A DNA stretch of 64,000 nucleotides from Vibrio sp. MEBiC08052. GTDB taxonomy: Bacteria; Pseudomonadota; Gammaproteobacteria; Enterobacterales; Vibrionaceae. Shown piece after piece: positions 39,062 to 48,988 of the stretch. Location: positions 1,018,864-1,082,863 of the forward strand of contig NZ_KQ947475.1 in NCBI RefSeq assembly GCF_001506075.1, written 5' to 3'. A model generated the notes under the pieces. That model did no database searches and was not told the DNA's origin. It worked only from the letters and a program-made list of their open reading frames with translations. The position numbers and the translations under genes were made by a program. Positions within the stretch are counted from its first letter, which is position 1. Each line of letters opens with the position of its first letter.

Positions 39062-41206
39062 ATGAAAAAATTGTTCCTTGTGATTGTGATAATTTGTGTT
39101 GTGATTGCTGCCGGCATCGTCACATTAGTCACGGTAGTTGACCCGAATCAGTTTAAGCCGCTGATTGTCGAACAAACGAAAAAAGCAACGGGGATGGATG
39201 TTGTGATTGGCGGTGATATCCGCTGGCAGTTTTTTCCTGCAATTGGTTTTCAGATCGATGATGTATCTCTCAAAAATCCGGCAGGCTTTCAACGACAGAA
39301 CTTCCTACACGTATCACACCTTTCCATTAATGTGGCAGTGATGCCGTTACTGGATAAAGAGCTGGACATCGGCAGTGTCAATCTGGACGGTGCTGATATT
39401 CAGATTGAAACATTACGCGACGGCACCACCAATGTAGACAGCCTGTTGAGTCAACAACAAACAACACAGCAATCCGATGTGGCGCAGCAGACTGAGACTG
39501 CCGCTGATGCGCAAGCGCAGACCGATACGGCTTCATCTGCGACAGATGCGCAACCATGGAAAATTCGCGTGGCCGGTGTGGATATTCGTGAGGCTCGCGT
39601 CTCTGTGCTCAATGAGGCTCAGCCTGAAAATCAACTGGCGCTGAACGATGTGAATCTGACCATCAGTGCTTTTGCCCCGAACCAGTGGACGACATTTTCT
39701 TGGTCGATTCAGGGGAAACGGGCTGTGCAACAGTTCTCGGCTGCGGGAGAAGGAGAATTTCGCTTATCCGATGATTATCGCAGCTACGCACTACGCCAGA
39801 TAGCTGTGAAGGGGAGTTATCAGGATAAAACCAACGATGTGCGTTCTCTGACGCTGTCTTTACCGCAGTTCGAGATCGGTCAGGATGCACCGTTTGAGGT
39901 GGCTGTTGCCGGTAAACTTGCTGATAATGAGGTTGATTTTACCGGGAAAGGCACATTGAATCTGGATCAGCACTATCAGCAAATCCGGGTCAGCGGGTTG
40001 GATACTCAATTGAAGTTGACCGGAGCACAGCTGCCGATAAGCCCGTTACCCGTTGCTTTACAGGGAAACCTTCTGATGAACCTGCCTGCGAATCAACTGG
40101 CGCTAAGCGATTTAAAACTACAAGTGGCGGATGTGGTACTGCAAGGTAAGACGTCGCTCCATTTGGGAAGTAAACCAGCTATTCGCTTCCGGCTTCAAGG
40201 GGATCAGATTGATCTCAGCCCGTTTTTACCGCCTGCGACAGAAACTGCTTCGTCATCGCAGGATGCGCCATCCGCTCAAGCTTCGGTCGTGGCAGATTCG
40301 ACTACGCAAGCACCGCAAACCGCGTCGAGTCGAGAGCCAGATCTGACAGCTCTCAAAACATTTGATCTCGATGGCACATTAAATATTGCCGGGCTGAAAG
40401 CACAGAAACTGATGCTCAATAACTTAGGGATCAAAGTCAGTCTACGGCGTGGTGTTCTGACACTGTCTGAGCTACAAGCCGATTTATATCAAGGTCATTT
40501 GCAAGGCAAAGGGGTGCTCAATGCCAGCGTGACACCGGCGACTTATCAGATGCAGCAATCCTTGCAAGGTATTCAGATTCAACCGGTGCTGAAAGCGCTG
40601 GCTGATAATGATCGCCTCGAAGGGAAAGGGTCTGTCGAACTAGACCTGCGTGGCCAAGGGTTGAGTGAAAAACGCCTCAAAGAGAACGTTGCAGGCACAG
40701 TGAAAGTTCAGTTACAGGATGGTGCTGTCAACGGTATCAATATTGCTCAGGTCATTCGCCAAGGCTATGCAAAACTGAAAGGAAAACCGTTAGGTGACAC
40801 CGAAGGTGTGCAGAAAACGGACTTTAGTGCAGCCAGTACGACTCTCCATTTAAATCAAGGTGTAGCGACCATCAAAGAGAGCACGTTGCAGTCCCCGTTA
40901 TTACGTGTCCATACCAAGGGCGATGTGAATTACGTGGCGCAAACGGTGGATGTGGTCATCCATACATCGATTGTCGGGACGTTGAAAGGTCAAGGCGGCA
41001 AAGATATCAATGAACTGAAAGATGTCACCATTCCGATACAGGTGAAGGGAAGCTGGACCCAGCCTAAATATAAGTTGGTGTTTGATGATGTCGCGAAACA
41101 AAAAGTGCAAAAAGAACTCGATAGAGGTTTGGAAAAACTGGATGGAAAAATTAAAGATGAGAACACCAAAAAAGCGCTGAATAAGTTGCTGAAAGGACTG
41201 TTTTAG
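39062..41206 (+). CDS. asmA: AsmA-family envelope protein
   Basis: Large inner-membrane-anchored periplasmic protein of about 714 residues. AsmA-family proteins are repeating beta-groove (RBG) lipid-transport proteins affecting outer-membrane assembly. There is one N-terminal membrane helix, an AsmA N-terminal domain (IGGDIRWQFFPAIGFQIDDV) and a C-terminal AsmA_2 region. Two Gln/Ala/Thr-rich linkers lie near 137-165 and 395-425. ATG codons at 39044 and 39056 are possible, but 39062 gives the typical MKKL start. Confidence 0.9.
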   Translation: MKKLFLVIVIICVVIAAGIVTLVTVVDPNQFKPLIVEQTKKATGMDVVIGGDIRWQFFPAIGFQIDDVSLKNPAGFQRQNFLHVSHLSINVAVMPLLDKELDIGSVNLDGADIQIETLRDGTTNVDSLLSQQQTTQQSDVAQQTETAADAQAQTDTASSATDAQPWKIRVAGVDIREARVSVLNEAQPENQLALNDVNLTISAFAPNQWTTFSWSIQGKRAVQQFSAAGEGEFRLSDDYRSYALRQIAVKGSYQDKTNDVRSLTLSLPQFEIGQDAPFEVAVAGKLADNEVDFTGKGTLNLDQHYQQIRVSGLDTQLKLTGAQLPISPLPVALQGNLLMNLPANQLALSDLKLQVADVVLQGKTSLHLGSKPAIRFRLQGDQIDLSPFLPPATETASSSQDAPSAQASVVADSTTQAPQTASSREPDLTALKTFDLDGTLNIAGLKAQKLMLNNLGIKVSLRRGVLTLSELQADLYQGHLQGKGVLNASVTPATYQMQQSLQGIQIQPVLKALADNDRLEGKGSVELDLRGQGLSEKRLKENVAGTVKVQLQDGAVNGINIAQVIRQGYAKLKGKPLGDTEGVQKTDFSAASTTLHLNQGVATIKESTLQSPLLRVHTKGDVNYVAQTVDVVIHTSIVGTLKGQGGKDINELKDVTIPIQVKGSWTQPKYKLVFDDVAKQKVQKELDRGLEKLDGKIKDENTKKALNKLLKGLF

Positions 41207-41246
41207 CCGAGACAAGCCGGTTATTCCGATGATTGCAAGCTACGAT

Positions 41247-41280
41247 AAAAATACAGGGACAGATGTATGCCTGTCCCTGT
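41247..41280 (-). terminator. Terminator between asmA and cobO
   Basis: A perfect 10-bp stem acagggacag/ctgtccctgt (41253-41280). On the minus strand it is followed by tattttta, so it mainly ends cobO. Confidence 0.75.
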
Positions 41281-41314
41281 TGTATGGCGTCTTTGGGTCA
41301 GAAAAGCGGGCAGT

Positions 41315-41920
41315 TTACCAGTCGATCCCTTGTTGCGCTTTCACGCCGGCCTGAAAAGCGTGTTTGACATTTTTTACTTCAGAAACGGTATCTGCCAGAT
41401 CAAGCAGTTCCCGATGGGCGCCACGACCCGTAATAATGACAGTTTGCATCGGCGGACGTTGTTGTAGTGCCGTGAGAACCTCTTCCAACGGGACATAGCC
41501 ATAACTGACCATGTATGTGAGTTCATCTAACAACACCACGTTGAGCGTTTCATCTTGCAGCATCTGCTGGCATTTTTCCCACACGGCCTGTGCGGCAGCA
41601 GTATCTGTCGCTTTGTTTTGAGTTTCCCAAGTGAATCCGGTTGCCATAACATGGAATGTAACGCCTAATTTTTCCAGTAGGTTCCGTTCTCCGTTATCCC
41701 ATGTCCCTTTAATAAACTGCGCAACGCCGCACTTCAGCCCGTGTCCGACGGCTCTGGCAACTGTGCCGAACCCTGATGTTGACTTGCCTTTGCCATTACC
41801 GGTAATCACGATCACAATCCCGCGTTCTTCGGTTGCTGATGCAATTTTCGCATCCACTTTTTCTTTGATTCGTTGCTGGCGAGCCTGATAACGATCAGAT
41901 TGGTTATTTTCATGTGACAT
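41315..41920 (-). CDS. cobO: Corrinoid adenosyltransferase (BtuR/CobO type)
   Basis: ATP:cob(I)alamin adenosyltransferase that makes adenosylcobalamin. The 201-residue protein has the P-loop GNGKGKST (41-48), and the LLDELTYMVSYGYV and ITGRGAHRELLDLADTVSE motifs of the CobA/BtuR family. No other cobalamin genes are adjacent. Confidence 0.95.
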   Translation of the reverse strand: MSHENNQSDRYQARQQRIKEKVDAKIASATEERGIVIVITGNGKGKSTSGFGTVARAVGHGLKCGVAQFIKGTWDNGERNLLEKLGVTFHVMATGFTWETQNKATDTAAAQAVWEKCQQMLQDETLNVVLLDELTYMVSYGYVPLEEVLTALQQRPPMQTVIITGRGAHRELLDLADTVSEVKNVKHAFQAGVKAQQGIDW

Positions 41921-42126
41921 AATGTCAGATTCCTATTTCATGGGCGCAATAACAGTATCATAGCGTAATGCTGCGACAGCAAAAACCACAGCTTGAGTAT
42001 GGTCAGGGCAAACAGATTGAGCAATTGGCAAATTTGGGAATTAGGTTGAAACCTGCTAAGTTGATCGAAGTATGATTGAATGTATAAACGTTATTTGTCA
42101 AAAGTAATCCACATAAAGGACAGTCC

Positions 42127-42588
42127 ATGAGTCAACGTAAACCATCCATTCTGGTAGTCTGTATGGGCAACATTTGTCGTTCTCCGACCGGAGAAGCGGT
42201 GCTCAAAGCAAAAGCCGCGCAAATGGGAATCGCCGTTGATGTCGATTCTGCCGGCACCATTGCCTATCATCAGGGGAATCCTCCCGATACCCGGGCCAGA
42301 ATAGCCGGTGAAAAACGTGGGTATGATTTTACCGGAATGGCCGCCAGACCAGTGACAAGTGATGATTTCGCGTGTTTTGATATGATTCTTGCAGCGGATC
42401 GTGACAACCTTGCTGATTTACAGGATAGATGTCCCGCTCAGTATCAGCATAAGTTATCGCTGTTTCTCAGTCATGGTCAGTCAGCAGCAGAAGAAATCCC
42501 AGACCCTTATTATGGGGGTGATGATGGCTTTGAACGCGTGTTAGATTTGTTGGAAGAGTCGGCAGACGCGGTGTTAAGAAAATTATAA
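42127..42588 (+). CDS. Low-molecular-weight protein-tyrosine-phosphatase family protein
   Basis: The 153-residue protein has the CX5R loop VCMGNICRSP (nucleophile C12, R18) and the acid D126 in DPYYGG, so it should be active. Members of this family act on phosphotyrosine proteins, or sit next to capsule kinases. Here it is a solitary gene, so the substrate is unknown. Confidence 0.92.
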   Translation: MSQRKPSILVVCMGNICRSPTGEAVLKAKAAQMGIAVDVDSAGTIAYHQGNPPDTRARIAGEKRGYDFTGMAARPVTSDDFACFDMILAADRDNLADLQDRCPAQYQHKLSLFLSHGQSAAEEIPDPYYGGDDGFERVLDLLEESADAVLRKL

Positions 42589-42602
42589 TCCGTCATCGAT
42601 AA

Positions 42603-42627
42603 AAAATCCGCCTCTTGGGCGGATTTT
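42603..42627. terminator. Bidirectional terminator between the phosphatase gene and fadL
   Basis: Stem aaaatccgcc/ggcggatttt with the loop tcttg, between convergent genes. The A and T runs give U tracts on both strands. Confidence 0.88.
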
Positions 42628-42656
42628 GCATTGATAACAGCAAACAACTTCTGCGC

Positions 42657-43919
42657 TTAGAAGCTCCGGCTGTATTGGACTCCCAGCAGAACTGCGTCAG
42701 CATGTGTAGTCCCGGTGATCTTGCCAAATTTTTTATTATCTTCAGTGACGGATACATCTTCACCGATTAAGTAGGTGAAGCCAAAATCGATATTCGATTT
42801 TTCATCCAGATGATAAGTGAAACCGGCAGAAAGCCACTGACGATCTGAGTCAGGTACAGAGATCGAGCGGACATTGTCTTGGGCACTGGTGTCATACATA
42901 TACCCGGCGCGTAGCGTCCATGTCTGGTTCAAGAAGTAGGTGCCCCCCAGAGAGTAATGCCAGCCATCTTTCCACTGATATTGGTTAATGATGCCACTGG
43001 TATCGGCTGCGAGCACATCGAATTCAGACCATTTAATCCACTGAATACTATAGTGAACTGCGTAATCGTCATTCAGACGATGATAACCGGAGAATTCGGC
43101 AAAATCAGGCAGTGGCATCACGACCGTATCAGAGATACTGCCACTGGCTTGGGAGTACTTTACAGATTCTACATCGCCATCAGCTTTGAGGTCCGGGCTA
43201 TAGTGATAATCGACACCGAAACGGTTGTTCTCATTATATTCGTATACGGCACCCAAGTTATAGCCGACAGCCCAGCCGTCCGCATCAAGGTCAGTACCGA
43301 CACCTGAGCTCAAGTTGAGTGCTTTCACCGCAACTTGTGCCTGAGGGCTTAACGGGCGTTTAAACTTACCTTGCCCGTAGATCAGATCCAAACCGGCACC
43401 AATACTCCATTGTTCATTGATTCGGTAGGAGCCGACGACACCGAAGTTAAAACTTTTCACGTCGGTCTTACCACCGAATTCATAGCCGGCATAATTACTA
43501 TCAAATTCAGTCTTGGTCCCGAAGTTAGAATAGGCGTTGAGCCCCCAGGCAAATTTTTCATTGACCGGGACTATGAGATAGATATTCGGGGCAAACGATG
43601 TGTCACCGGCATCTGAGTAGTTGGCACTCGTTTGCGTTTTGGCGATGTTATTGGTATAGGTCGCATCGTCCACATCAATCAGTGTGGTGATACTTTCAAC
43701 ACCGAGTGAAAGGGAAACATCATCAAACAGAGCCATGGCGGCCGGGTTTTTCGCAATCACAGAGGCATTGTCTGCAATCACGGCATCACCGGCAAAAGCA
43801 CGACCGAGCCCGGTGGCTGATTGTGCGTTAAGTTGGAAACCTGCGGCAAATGACTGCTGAGCGGTCACTGATATTGCCACTGCGATCAGGGTTTTCTGAA
43901 ACAGGCGCGTGTTGTTCAT
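42657..43919 (-). CDS. fadL: Outer-membrane long-chain fatty acid transporter FadL
   Basis: Beta-barrel channel of the OmpP1/FadL/TodX family for uptake of long-chain fatty acids. The 420-residue precursor has a signal peptide cleaved after QQSFA (residue 25). The mature N-terminus AGFQLNAQSATGLGRAFAGD forms the hatch, and the protein ends in phenylalanine as barrels do. It is divergent from fadIJ across a long regulatory gap with FadR-type sequences. Confidence 0.93.
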   Translation of the reverse strand: MNNTRLFQKTLIAVAISVTAQQSFAAGFQLNAQSATGLGRAFAGDAVIADNASVIAKNPAAMALFDDVSLSLGVESITTLIDVDDATYTNNIAKTQTSANYSDAGDTSFAPNIYLIVPVNEKFAWGLNAYSNFGTKTEFDSNYAGYEFGGKTDVKSFNFGVVGSYRINEQWSIGAGLDLIYGQGKFKRPLSPQAQVAVKALNLSSGVGTDLDADGWAVGYNLGAVYEYNENNRFGVDYHYSPDLKADGDVESVKYSQASGSISDTVVMPLPDFAEFSGYHRLNDDYAVHYSIQWIKWSEFDVLAADTSGIINQYQWKDGWHYSLGGTYFLNQTWTLRAGYMYDTSAQDNVRSISVPDSDRQWLSAGFTYHLDEKSNIDFGFTYLIGEDVSVTEDNKKFGKITGTTHADAVLLGVQYSRSF

Positions 43920-44030
43920 AAGATAAATTTCCTTTTTTAACGGTCTCTAAATGGACCTTGTTCAGCAAATATCCCTATTATTAGAGCATTTACTTAGTTG
44001 GCGGCTGATACTAGTGACTAGTGTAGGGCA

Positions 44031-44047
44031 TAGAAATCCGACCAGTT
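44031..44047 (-). promoter_or_regulatory. FadR-like operator upstream of fadL
   Basis: The minus strand reads aactggtcggatttcta. The left half and centre match AACTGGTC-N-GA of the FadR consensus, while the right half is poor (about 12 of 17 overall). It lies about 110-130 bp upstream of fadL. Confidence 0.5.
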
Positions 44048-44499
44048 TAAATTCATGATGTAAAATTACCGAACTGGTAGCTATATAGCATGAATTTGGG
44101 CAAAAAAGTCTCTTTTTAGAGTTTATGCTCTATCAAGTTCAGGCGGTTTAATCATCAATTTGTCATATTTTTAGTGTTGAATGATAAGGTTATACTGATG
44201 GATATATCACACCGAGCGGAGACGTTGAGCAATTCATATCTGTGGTAAACTTCCATACATTTTCGGGGGTTTTTGCGTGCTTCGGAAAGAACTTAGGCTA
44301 TTTTTCTGTAAATCAAAACAAAATTGATCTATTTCAAAAATTATTCACAGAAAGTCTTTATAGTAGCTCATGTCATCTGGTTAGCCGTCAGGTTAACATG
44401 TTGAGCAAGATGACACTTCCTTTTGAAGGCTGACTTTACTTTCTCCTAATCAGGAAACTGATTTTTCAATTGGCGTAAGTTAATTGCTTTATACATTCC

Positions 44500-44529
44500 A
44501 ACCACACAGTTTTGTGTGGTTTTTTTTTG
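44500..44529 (+). terminator. Strong terminator upstream of fadI
   Basis: Stem accacaca/tgtgtggt with the loop gttt, then nine further T residues on the plus strand. It is 216 bp before fadI and no annotated plus-strand gene precedes it. Confidence 0.88.
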
Positions 44530-44678
44530 CTTCTATATCTGCTTTGATTCCCTTCGTGATGTGATGTCGCGCGGTCACCCAATCATTTTTCATCTGAGTC
44601 AACCGTGATCAAAATGTGCTTAGTCACTCTTTTTGAAAAAGAAAATGCATTTTTGCAACAGAAAATGAGTGGGGGTGT

Positions 44679-44707
44679 TTGGCACCTGTTAACAATTTAG
44701 CTACAAT
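44679..44707 (+). promoter_or_regulatory. Predicted sigma-70 promoter of fadIJ
   Basis: TTGGCA (44679-44684), a 17-bp spacer, TACAAT (44702-44707). The expected start near 44714 is covered by the FadR site. Confidence 0.7.
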
Positions 44708-44710
44708 CCT

Positions 44711-44727
44711 AACAGGTCAGACCTCTA
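44711..44727 (+). promoter_or_regulatory. FadR operator at fadI
   Basis: aacaggtcagacctcta has the core GGTC-N-GACC and the full left half AACAGGTC of the FadR consensus. It overlaps the predicted transcription start, the position for repression that is lifted by acyl-CoA. Confidence 0.75.
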
Positions 44728-44744
44728 ATCTATAAGGACATCAT

Positions 44745-46055
44745 ATGGCGACAAAACTATGCCGGACACACGCAGGGGAGCGAGTCGCGATTGTGAGTGG
44801 TATTCGCACTCCTTTTGCCCGTCAGTGGACAGCGTTCCGCCAAGTCACCGCGATTGAATTGGGAACCATGGTGGTGAATGAATTACTGCAACGCACGGGG
44901 ATTGATAAGCAATTAATCGACCAAGTGGTTTTTGGTCAGGTGATCCAAATGCCTGAAGCCCCCAATATTGCCCGGGAGATCGTGTTGAATGCCGGACTGG
45001 ATGTTCATACGGATGCCTACAGCGTAACACGTGCCTGTGCGACAAGTTTACAAGCATTGACCGCAGCATCAGAAAGTATTTTGTGCGGTAACGTTGATAT
45101 TGCCATTGTCGGTGGGGCGGACTCTTCGTCTGTCCTGCCAATTGGTGTGTCTAAAACATTGGCATCTGCATTATTAGCCAGCTCGAAAGCGAAAACCCTG
45201 ACGAAAAAGATTCGGGCCTTTAAGCGCATGAAATTTCGTGATTTATTACCGGTTCCACCTGCAATTGCCGAGTATTCTACCGGTTTGTCGATGGGGGATA
45301 CGGCTGAGCAAATGGCAAAAACTTATCAAATCAGCCGGGAAGATCAGGATGAACTGGCCTTTCAGTCTCATCAGAAAGCCGCCGCAGCGTGGGCGTCTGG
45401 TCAATTGAGCGCTGAAGTGATGACCGCATACCCAAAACCTTATCACGAAGTGCTGGCTCAGGATAATAACTTACGGGCGGATACCTCCCGTGACGCATAC
45501 CGCAAATTACGGCCTGCGTTCGATCGCCGTTTCGGCACGGTCACCGCAGCCAACAGTACCCCCTTAACCGACGGTGCCGCAGCGATGTTGATTATGCGTG
45601 AGCAGCGCGCGAAAGAATTAGGACTGCCAATCTTAGGTTATTTACGCTCTTATGCTTATCAAGCCATCCCGGTCAAACAGGATATGCTGATGGGGCCGGC
45701 GTATGCGACACCGCTTGCCTTAGAAAGGGCGGGGCTGACATTAGCGGATATATCGCTGATCGAAATGCATGAAGCGTTTGCATCTCAGGTGCTGGCAAAT
45801 CTGAAAATGTTTGCCAGCCCCGGTTTTGCCAAGCAGATTGGACGCAGTCATCCTATCGGAGAGGTCGATATGACACGGTTTAATGTTTCCGGCGGCTCGA
45901 TTGCGTATGGTCATCCGTTTGCGGCAACGGGGGCCAGACTGGTCACACAGTTACTTCATGAGCTGAAGCGCAGAAATGGCGGTTTCGGTTTGGTGACTGC
46001 ATGTGCTGCGGGTGGTTTAGGGTCTGCATTGGTACTGGAGGTTGATCATGACTGA
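44745..46055 (+). CDS. fadI: 3-ketoacyl-CoA thiolase FadI
   Basis: Final thiolytic step of beta-oxidation, working with FadJ. The 436-residue protein has the nucleophilic cysteine C98 ([10 protein letters not shown]), the EMHEAFASQ histidine motif, [11 protein letters not shown], and CAAGGLGSA with the second active cysteine. It overlaps fadJ by 8 bp, so the pair are one operon. Confidence 0.96.
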   Translation: MATKLCRTHAGERVAIVSGIRTPFARQWTAFRQVTAIELGTMVVNELLQRTGIDKQLIDQVVFGQVIQMPEAPNIAREIVLNAGLDVHTDAYSVTRACATSLQALTAASESILCGNVDIAIVGGADSSSVLPIGVSKTLASALLASSKAKTLTKKIRAFKRMKFRDLLPVPPAIAEYSTGLSMGDTAEQMAKTYQISREDQDELAFQSHQKAAAAWASGQLSAEVMTAYPKPYHEVLAQDNNLRADTSRDAYRKLRPAFDRRFGTVTAANSTPLTDGAAAMLIMREQRAKELGLPILGYLRSYAYQAIPVKQDMLMGPAYATPLALERAGLTLADISLIEMHEAFASQVLANLKMFASPGFAKQIGRSHPIGEVDMTRFNVSGGSIAYGHPFAATGARLVTQLLHELKRRNGGFGLVTACAAGGLGSALVLEVDHD

Positions 46056-48222
46056 ATTGCATCATTCTGAGCAGGGAAGTTTTCATCTGACGATTGAAGA
46101 CGATCTTGCTTGGCTGGCGCTGGATGTGCCAGAGGAAAGCATGAATACGCTGAAAGCATCATTTAGCGATGAAATTGACGCCATTCTTGCTGATTTGTCG
46201 CAAGCGGAGCAGCACGTCAAAGGCTTGGTGATTTATTCCCGCAAACCGGATAATTTTATTGTCGGTGCAGACATCACCATGTTCGAGCAGTGCCAATCGG
46301 CCGAAGATGCTGCGAGTCTGGCAAAAATGGGACAGGATATTTTTCACAAAATAGAAGCGTTGCCGTTTCCGGTGGTTGCTGCGATCCATGGCGCATGTCT
46401 GGGCGGCGGGCTTGAACTGGCATTAGCGTGTGATTATCGGATATGTAGTGATGACCCGGTCACGGCTTTGGGCTTACCAGAAGTTCAACTGGGCTTGTTA
46501 CCCGGTTCGGGAGGCACACAACGGCTCCCGCGTTTGATTGGATTACTGCCCGCACTCGATCTGATTCTGACAGGTAAAAAGGTTCGTAGTAAACAAGCAT
46601 TGAAACTGGGTCTGGTCAACGCTTGTGTCGCGAAGGATGGGCTATTGAATGCGGCGCGGATGATCATCGAAAAACCGACTGACTTTAAGATCCGCTCAAG
46701 CTGGAAAAAGCGGCTGACAAGAGGTGTGCTGGCGTTGAAAACGGTCCGTCATTGGGTGATCGAACAGGCGCGTAAGAAAGCACAGGCGAAGGCGAAGCAT
46801 CATTATCCGGCAATTGATACTATCTTAGACGTGATTCAACAAGGGCTCGATGACGGTATGAGTATCGGGCTGAGCAAAGAGTCTCAGGCGTTTGGTCGCT
46901 TGGCGATGACCAGCGAATCTCAGGCATTACGGTCGATTTTTCTCGCCACAACTGCGCTCAAACGGGAAATGAGAGCGGATGACCGGGGGAAAGCGGTTCA
47001 ACATGTCTCGATTTTAGGCGGTGGACTGATGGGTGCCGGTATCGGCTATGTCACGGTTGATAAGGCTAAAAAGCGGATCAGGATCAAGGATGTCAGCCAT
47101 CAGGGTGTGCTGCATGCATTTCAGTATATTTATCAGCGCTTGAATAAAAAATGTCAGCGGAAATATCTCTCTGAAGCGGACGTGCGGGCGACAATGGCAA
47201 TGGTGTCTGGCAGCGTCGATTTTTCCGGCTTTGGTGAAACCGATGTGGTGATTGAAGCGGTGTTTGAAGATTTAAAACTGAAACAAGAGATGGTGGCATC
47301 GATCGAATCACATACCGGGGAGCACACGATTTTTGCGTCCAACACCTCATCTCTGCCGATTCATGACATTGCGGCTCACGCCGCCCGGCCGGAAAACATC
47401 GTCGGCTTACACTATTTTAGCCCGGTCGAAAAAATGCCGTTGGTTGAAGTGATTCCCCATCAGGGGACAACACCTGAAACCGTTGCGACGGTTGTCCGGT
47501 TAGCCTATCAACAAGGGAAAACCCCGATTATTGTTCAGGACAGTGCCGGATTTTATGTCAATCGTATTCTTGCCCTCTATATTAATGGCGCCGTACAGTG
47601 TTTGCTTGATGGTGAGCCGATCGAGAAAATTGATCAGGCGTTGGTCGATTTCGGCTTCCCGGTCGGTCCGATGACGTTACTTGATGAAGTCGGGTTTGAT
47701 GTAGCTTTTAAGATCTCACCGATTCTCGTTCAAGAATTGGGTGAGCGCTTCCTCATCCCATCAGCATTGGAACAACTCATCAGTGATGGGAGAAAAGGGC
47801 GTAAGTCCGGGTTGGGATTTTATCGCTATAAAGGCAAGAAAAAACAGCCGGATCGTTCGATCTACCGTCAGCTGAAAATTCGCGAACAAGTGTCACTCAG
47901 TCATCACGATATTGCATTACGCTGTGTACTGCCGCTGTTCAACGAAGCGGTCATGTGTCTTGACCAGTCAGTGATTCGCCATGCTCGTGACGGAGATATC
48001 GGTGCCATTTTCGGAATCGGTTTCCCACCGTTTTTAGGCGGGCCTTTCCGGTATATGGATCAGGCCGGGTTACCGCAGATTGTCGAACAAATGCAGCGGC
48101 TGTCTGGTGACCTTTGTCAGCCGTGTCCGGCATTAATGGCGCGTCTGGAAAATCAGCAGCCATTTTATTCAGAGGAAAGTTATTCAGAGAAAAGTCCCGA
48201 TAAAACATCACAGGTTGGTTGA
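46048..48222 (+). CDS. fadJ: Fatty-acid oxidation complex subunit alpha FadJ
   Basis: Bifunctional enoyl-CoA hydratase and 3-hydroxyacyl-CoA dehydrogenase. The N-terminal crotonase domain has the oxyanion segment [18 protein letters not shown] and the [11 protein letters not shown] motif. The dehydrogenase half has [12 protein letters not shown] and the catalytic histidine in [16 protein letters not shown]. The start at 46048 ([10 protein letters not shown]) gives 724 residues, as expected for FadJ. An in-frame TTG six bases upstream is not needed. Confidence 0.96.
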   Translation: MTELHHSEQGSFHLTIEDDLAWLALDVPEESMNTLKASFSDEIDAILADLSQAEQHVKGLVIYSRKPDNFIVGADITMFEQCQSAEDAASLAKMGQDIFHKIEALPFPVVAAIHGACLGGGLELALACDYRICSDDPVTALGLPEVQLGLLPGSGGTQRLPRLIGLLPALDLILTGKKVRSKQALKLGLVNACVAKDGLLNAARMIIEKPTDFKIRSSWKKRLTRGVLALKTVRHWVIEQARKKAQAKAKHHYPAIDTILDVIQQGLDDGMSIGLSKESQAFGRLAMTSESQALRSIFLATTALKREMRADDRGKAVQHVSILGGGLMGAGIGYVTVDKAKKRIRIKDVSHQGVLHAFQYIYQRLNKKCQRKYLSEADVRATMAMVSGSVDFSGFGETDVVIEAVFEDLKLKQEMVASIESHTGEHTIFASNTSSLPIHDIAAHAARPENIVGLHYFSPVEKMPLVEVIPHQGTTPETVATVVRLAYQQGKTPIIVQDSAGFYVNRILALYINGAVQCLLDGEPIEKIDQALVDFGFPVGPMTLLDEVGFDVAFKISPILVQELGERFLIPSALEQLISDGRKGRKSGLGFYRYKGKKKQPDRSIYRQLKIREQVSLSHHDIALRCVLPLFNEAVMCLDQSVIRHARDGDIGAIFGIGFPPFLGGPFRYMDQAGLPQIVEQMQRLSGDLCQPCPALMARLENQQPFYSEESYSEKSPDKTSQVG

Positions 48223-48335
48223 GTAATGATGCTGAGTCGGGTGAATATGCTGCCCGGTCGCAGAACCATTGGAGACTCGATAAAGCTAGTGTATGCTAAT
48301 TTGGACTGTCAAACTGTCGGCCAAAAGGACGAAAA

Positions 48336-48884
48336 ATGGATGCACTAGAGTTACTACTGAATCGCCGCTCCGTTGCGAAATTAGGCGCACCTGCGCCAGA
48401 AGGGAAAGTATTGGAAAATATTATCCGGGCGGGGCTTCGGGCACCGGATCATGGCGGGTTAATGCCTTGGCGTTTTGTGATTGCCCAAGAGCACGGATTA
48501 AAGAAATTATCGGATATTTTAGTGCAAGCTGTGATTGCTGATAATGGTGATGAAGCGCAGCTTGAAAAAGTTAAAAATGCGCCTTTCCGAGCCCCAATGG
48601 TGATTACTGTGATTGCCAAAGTTACACCCCATGAGAAAGTCCCGGCATTGGAGCAGCACTTATCGGCCGGATGTGCCGTTCAGGCCATGCATATGGCAGC
48701 GCAGGCTCAGGGATTTCAGGGCGTGTGGCGTTCCGGTAAATGGATGTTCCATCCATTAGTTCATCAGGCTTTTGGTCTTGAAGGTGATGATGAGATCGTC
48801 GGTTTTCTCTACTTGGGAACACCGTTGCTTGAACCGATGAAAGTACCTGACCGAAATTTGTCCCGTTTTGTTGAATACTTATAA
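48336..48884 (+). CDS. YdjA-like NAD(P)H nitroreductase
   Basis: FMN-dependent nitroreductase-fold protein of 182 residues. It has the N-terminal RRSVAKLGAPAP and the GLRAPDHGGLMPWRF motif seen in E. coli YdjA, a minimal member of the family. A ribosome site aaagga precedes the start. The natural substrate of this family is unknown. Confidence 0.9.
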   Translation: MDALELLLNRRSVAKLGAPAPEGKVLENIIRAGLRAPDHGGLMPWRFVIAQEHGLKKLSDILVQAVIADNGDEAQLEKVKNAPFRAPMVITVIAKVTPHEKVPALEQHLSAGCAVQAMHMAAQAQGFQGVWRSGKWMFHPLVHQAFGLEGDDEIVGFLYLGTPLLEPMKVPDRNLSRFVEYL

Positions 48885-48988
48885 GATAAGTGCAGTCGTC
48901 AATGTATTGAGTCTTGACGAGCGTGAATCATCCTGATGATTTTGTGTCGGGGTGATTCACCGATTTCTGAACTGACCAGATGTCGTTA

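Larger units (their letters stand above)
43920..44744. other. 825-bp intergenic region between fadL and fadI
   Basis: No convincing protein gene. Contents: a FadR-like site near fadL (44031-44047), a possible -10 TATACT (44191-44196), a strong terminator (44500-44529) that is not preceded by any known gene, and the fadI promoter with FadR site (44679-44727). The 44.2-44.53 kb part may be a small RNA or leader. A 63-codon frame at 44242 starts with GTG and has no ribosome site. Confidence 0.6.

Noticed and set aside
44242..44433. 63-codon plus-strand frame in the fadL-fadI gap
   Set aside because: It starts with GTG, has no ribosome site, and its composition is that of non-coding AT-rich DNA.
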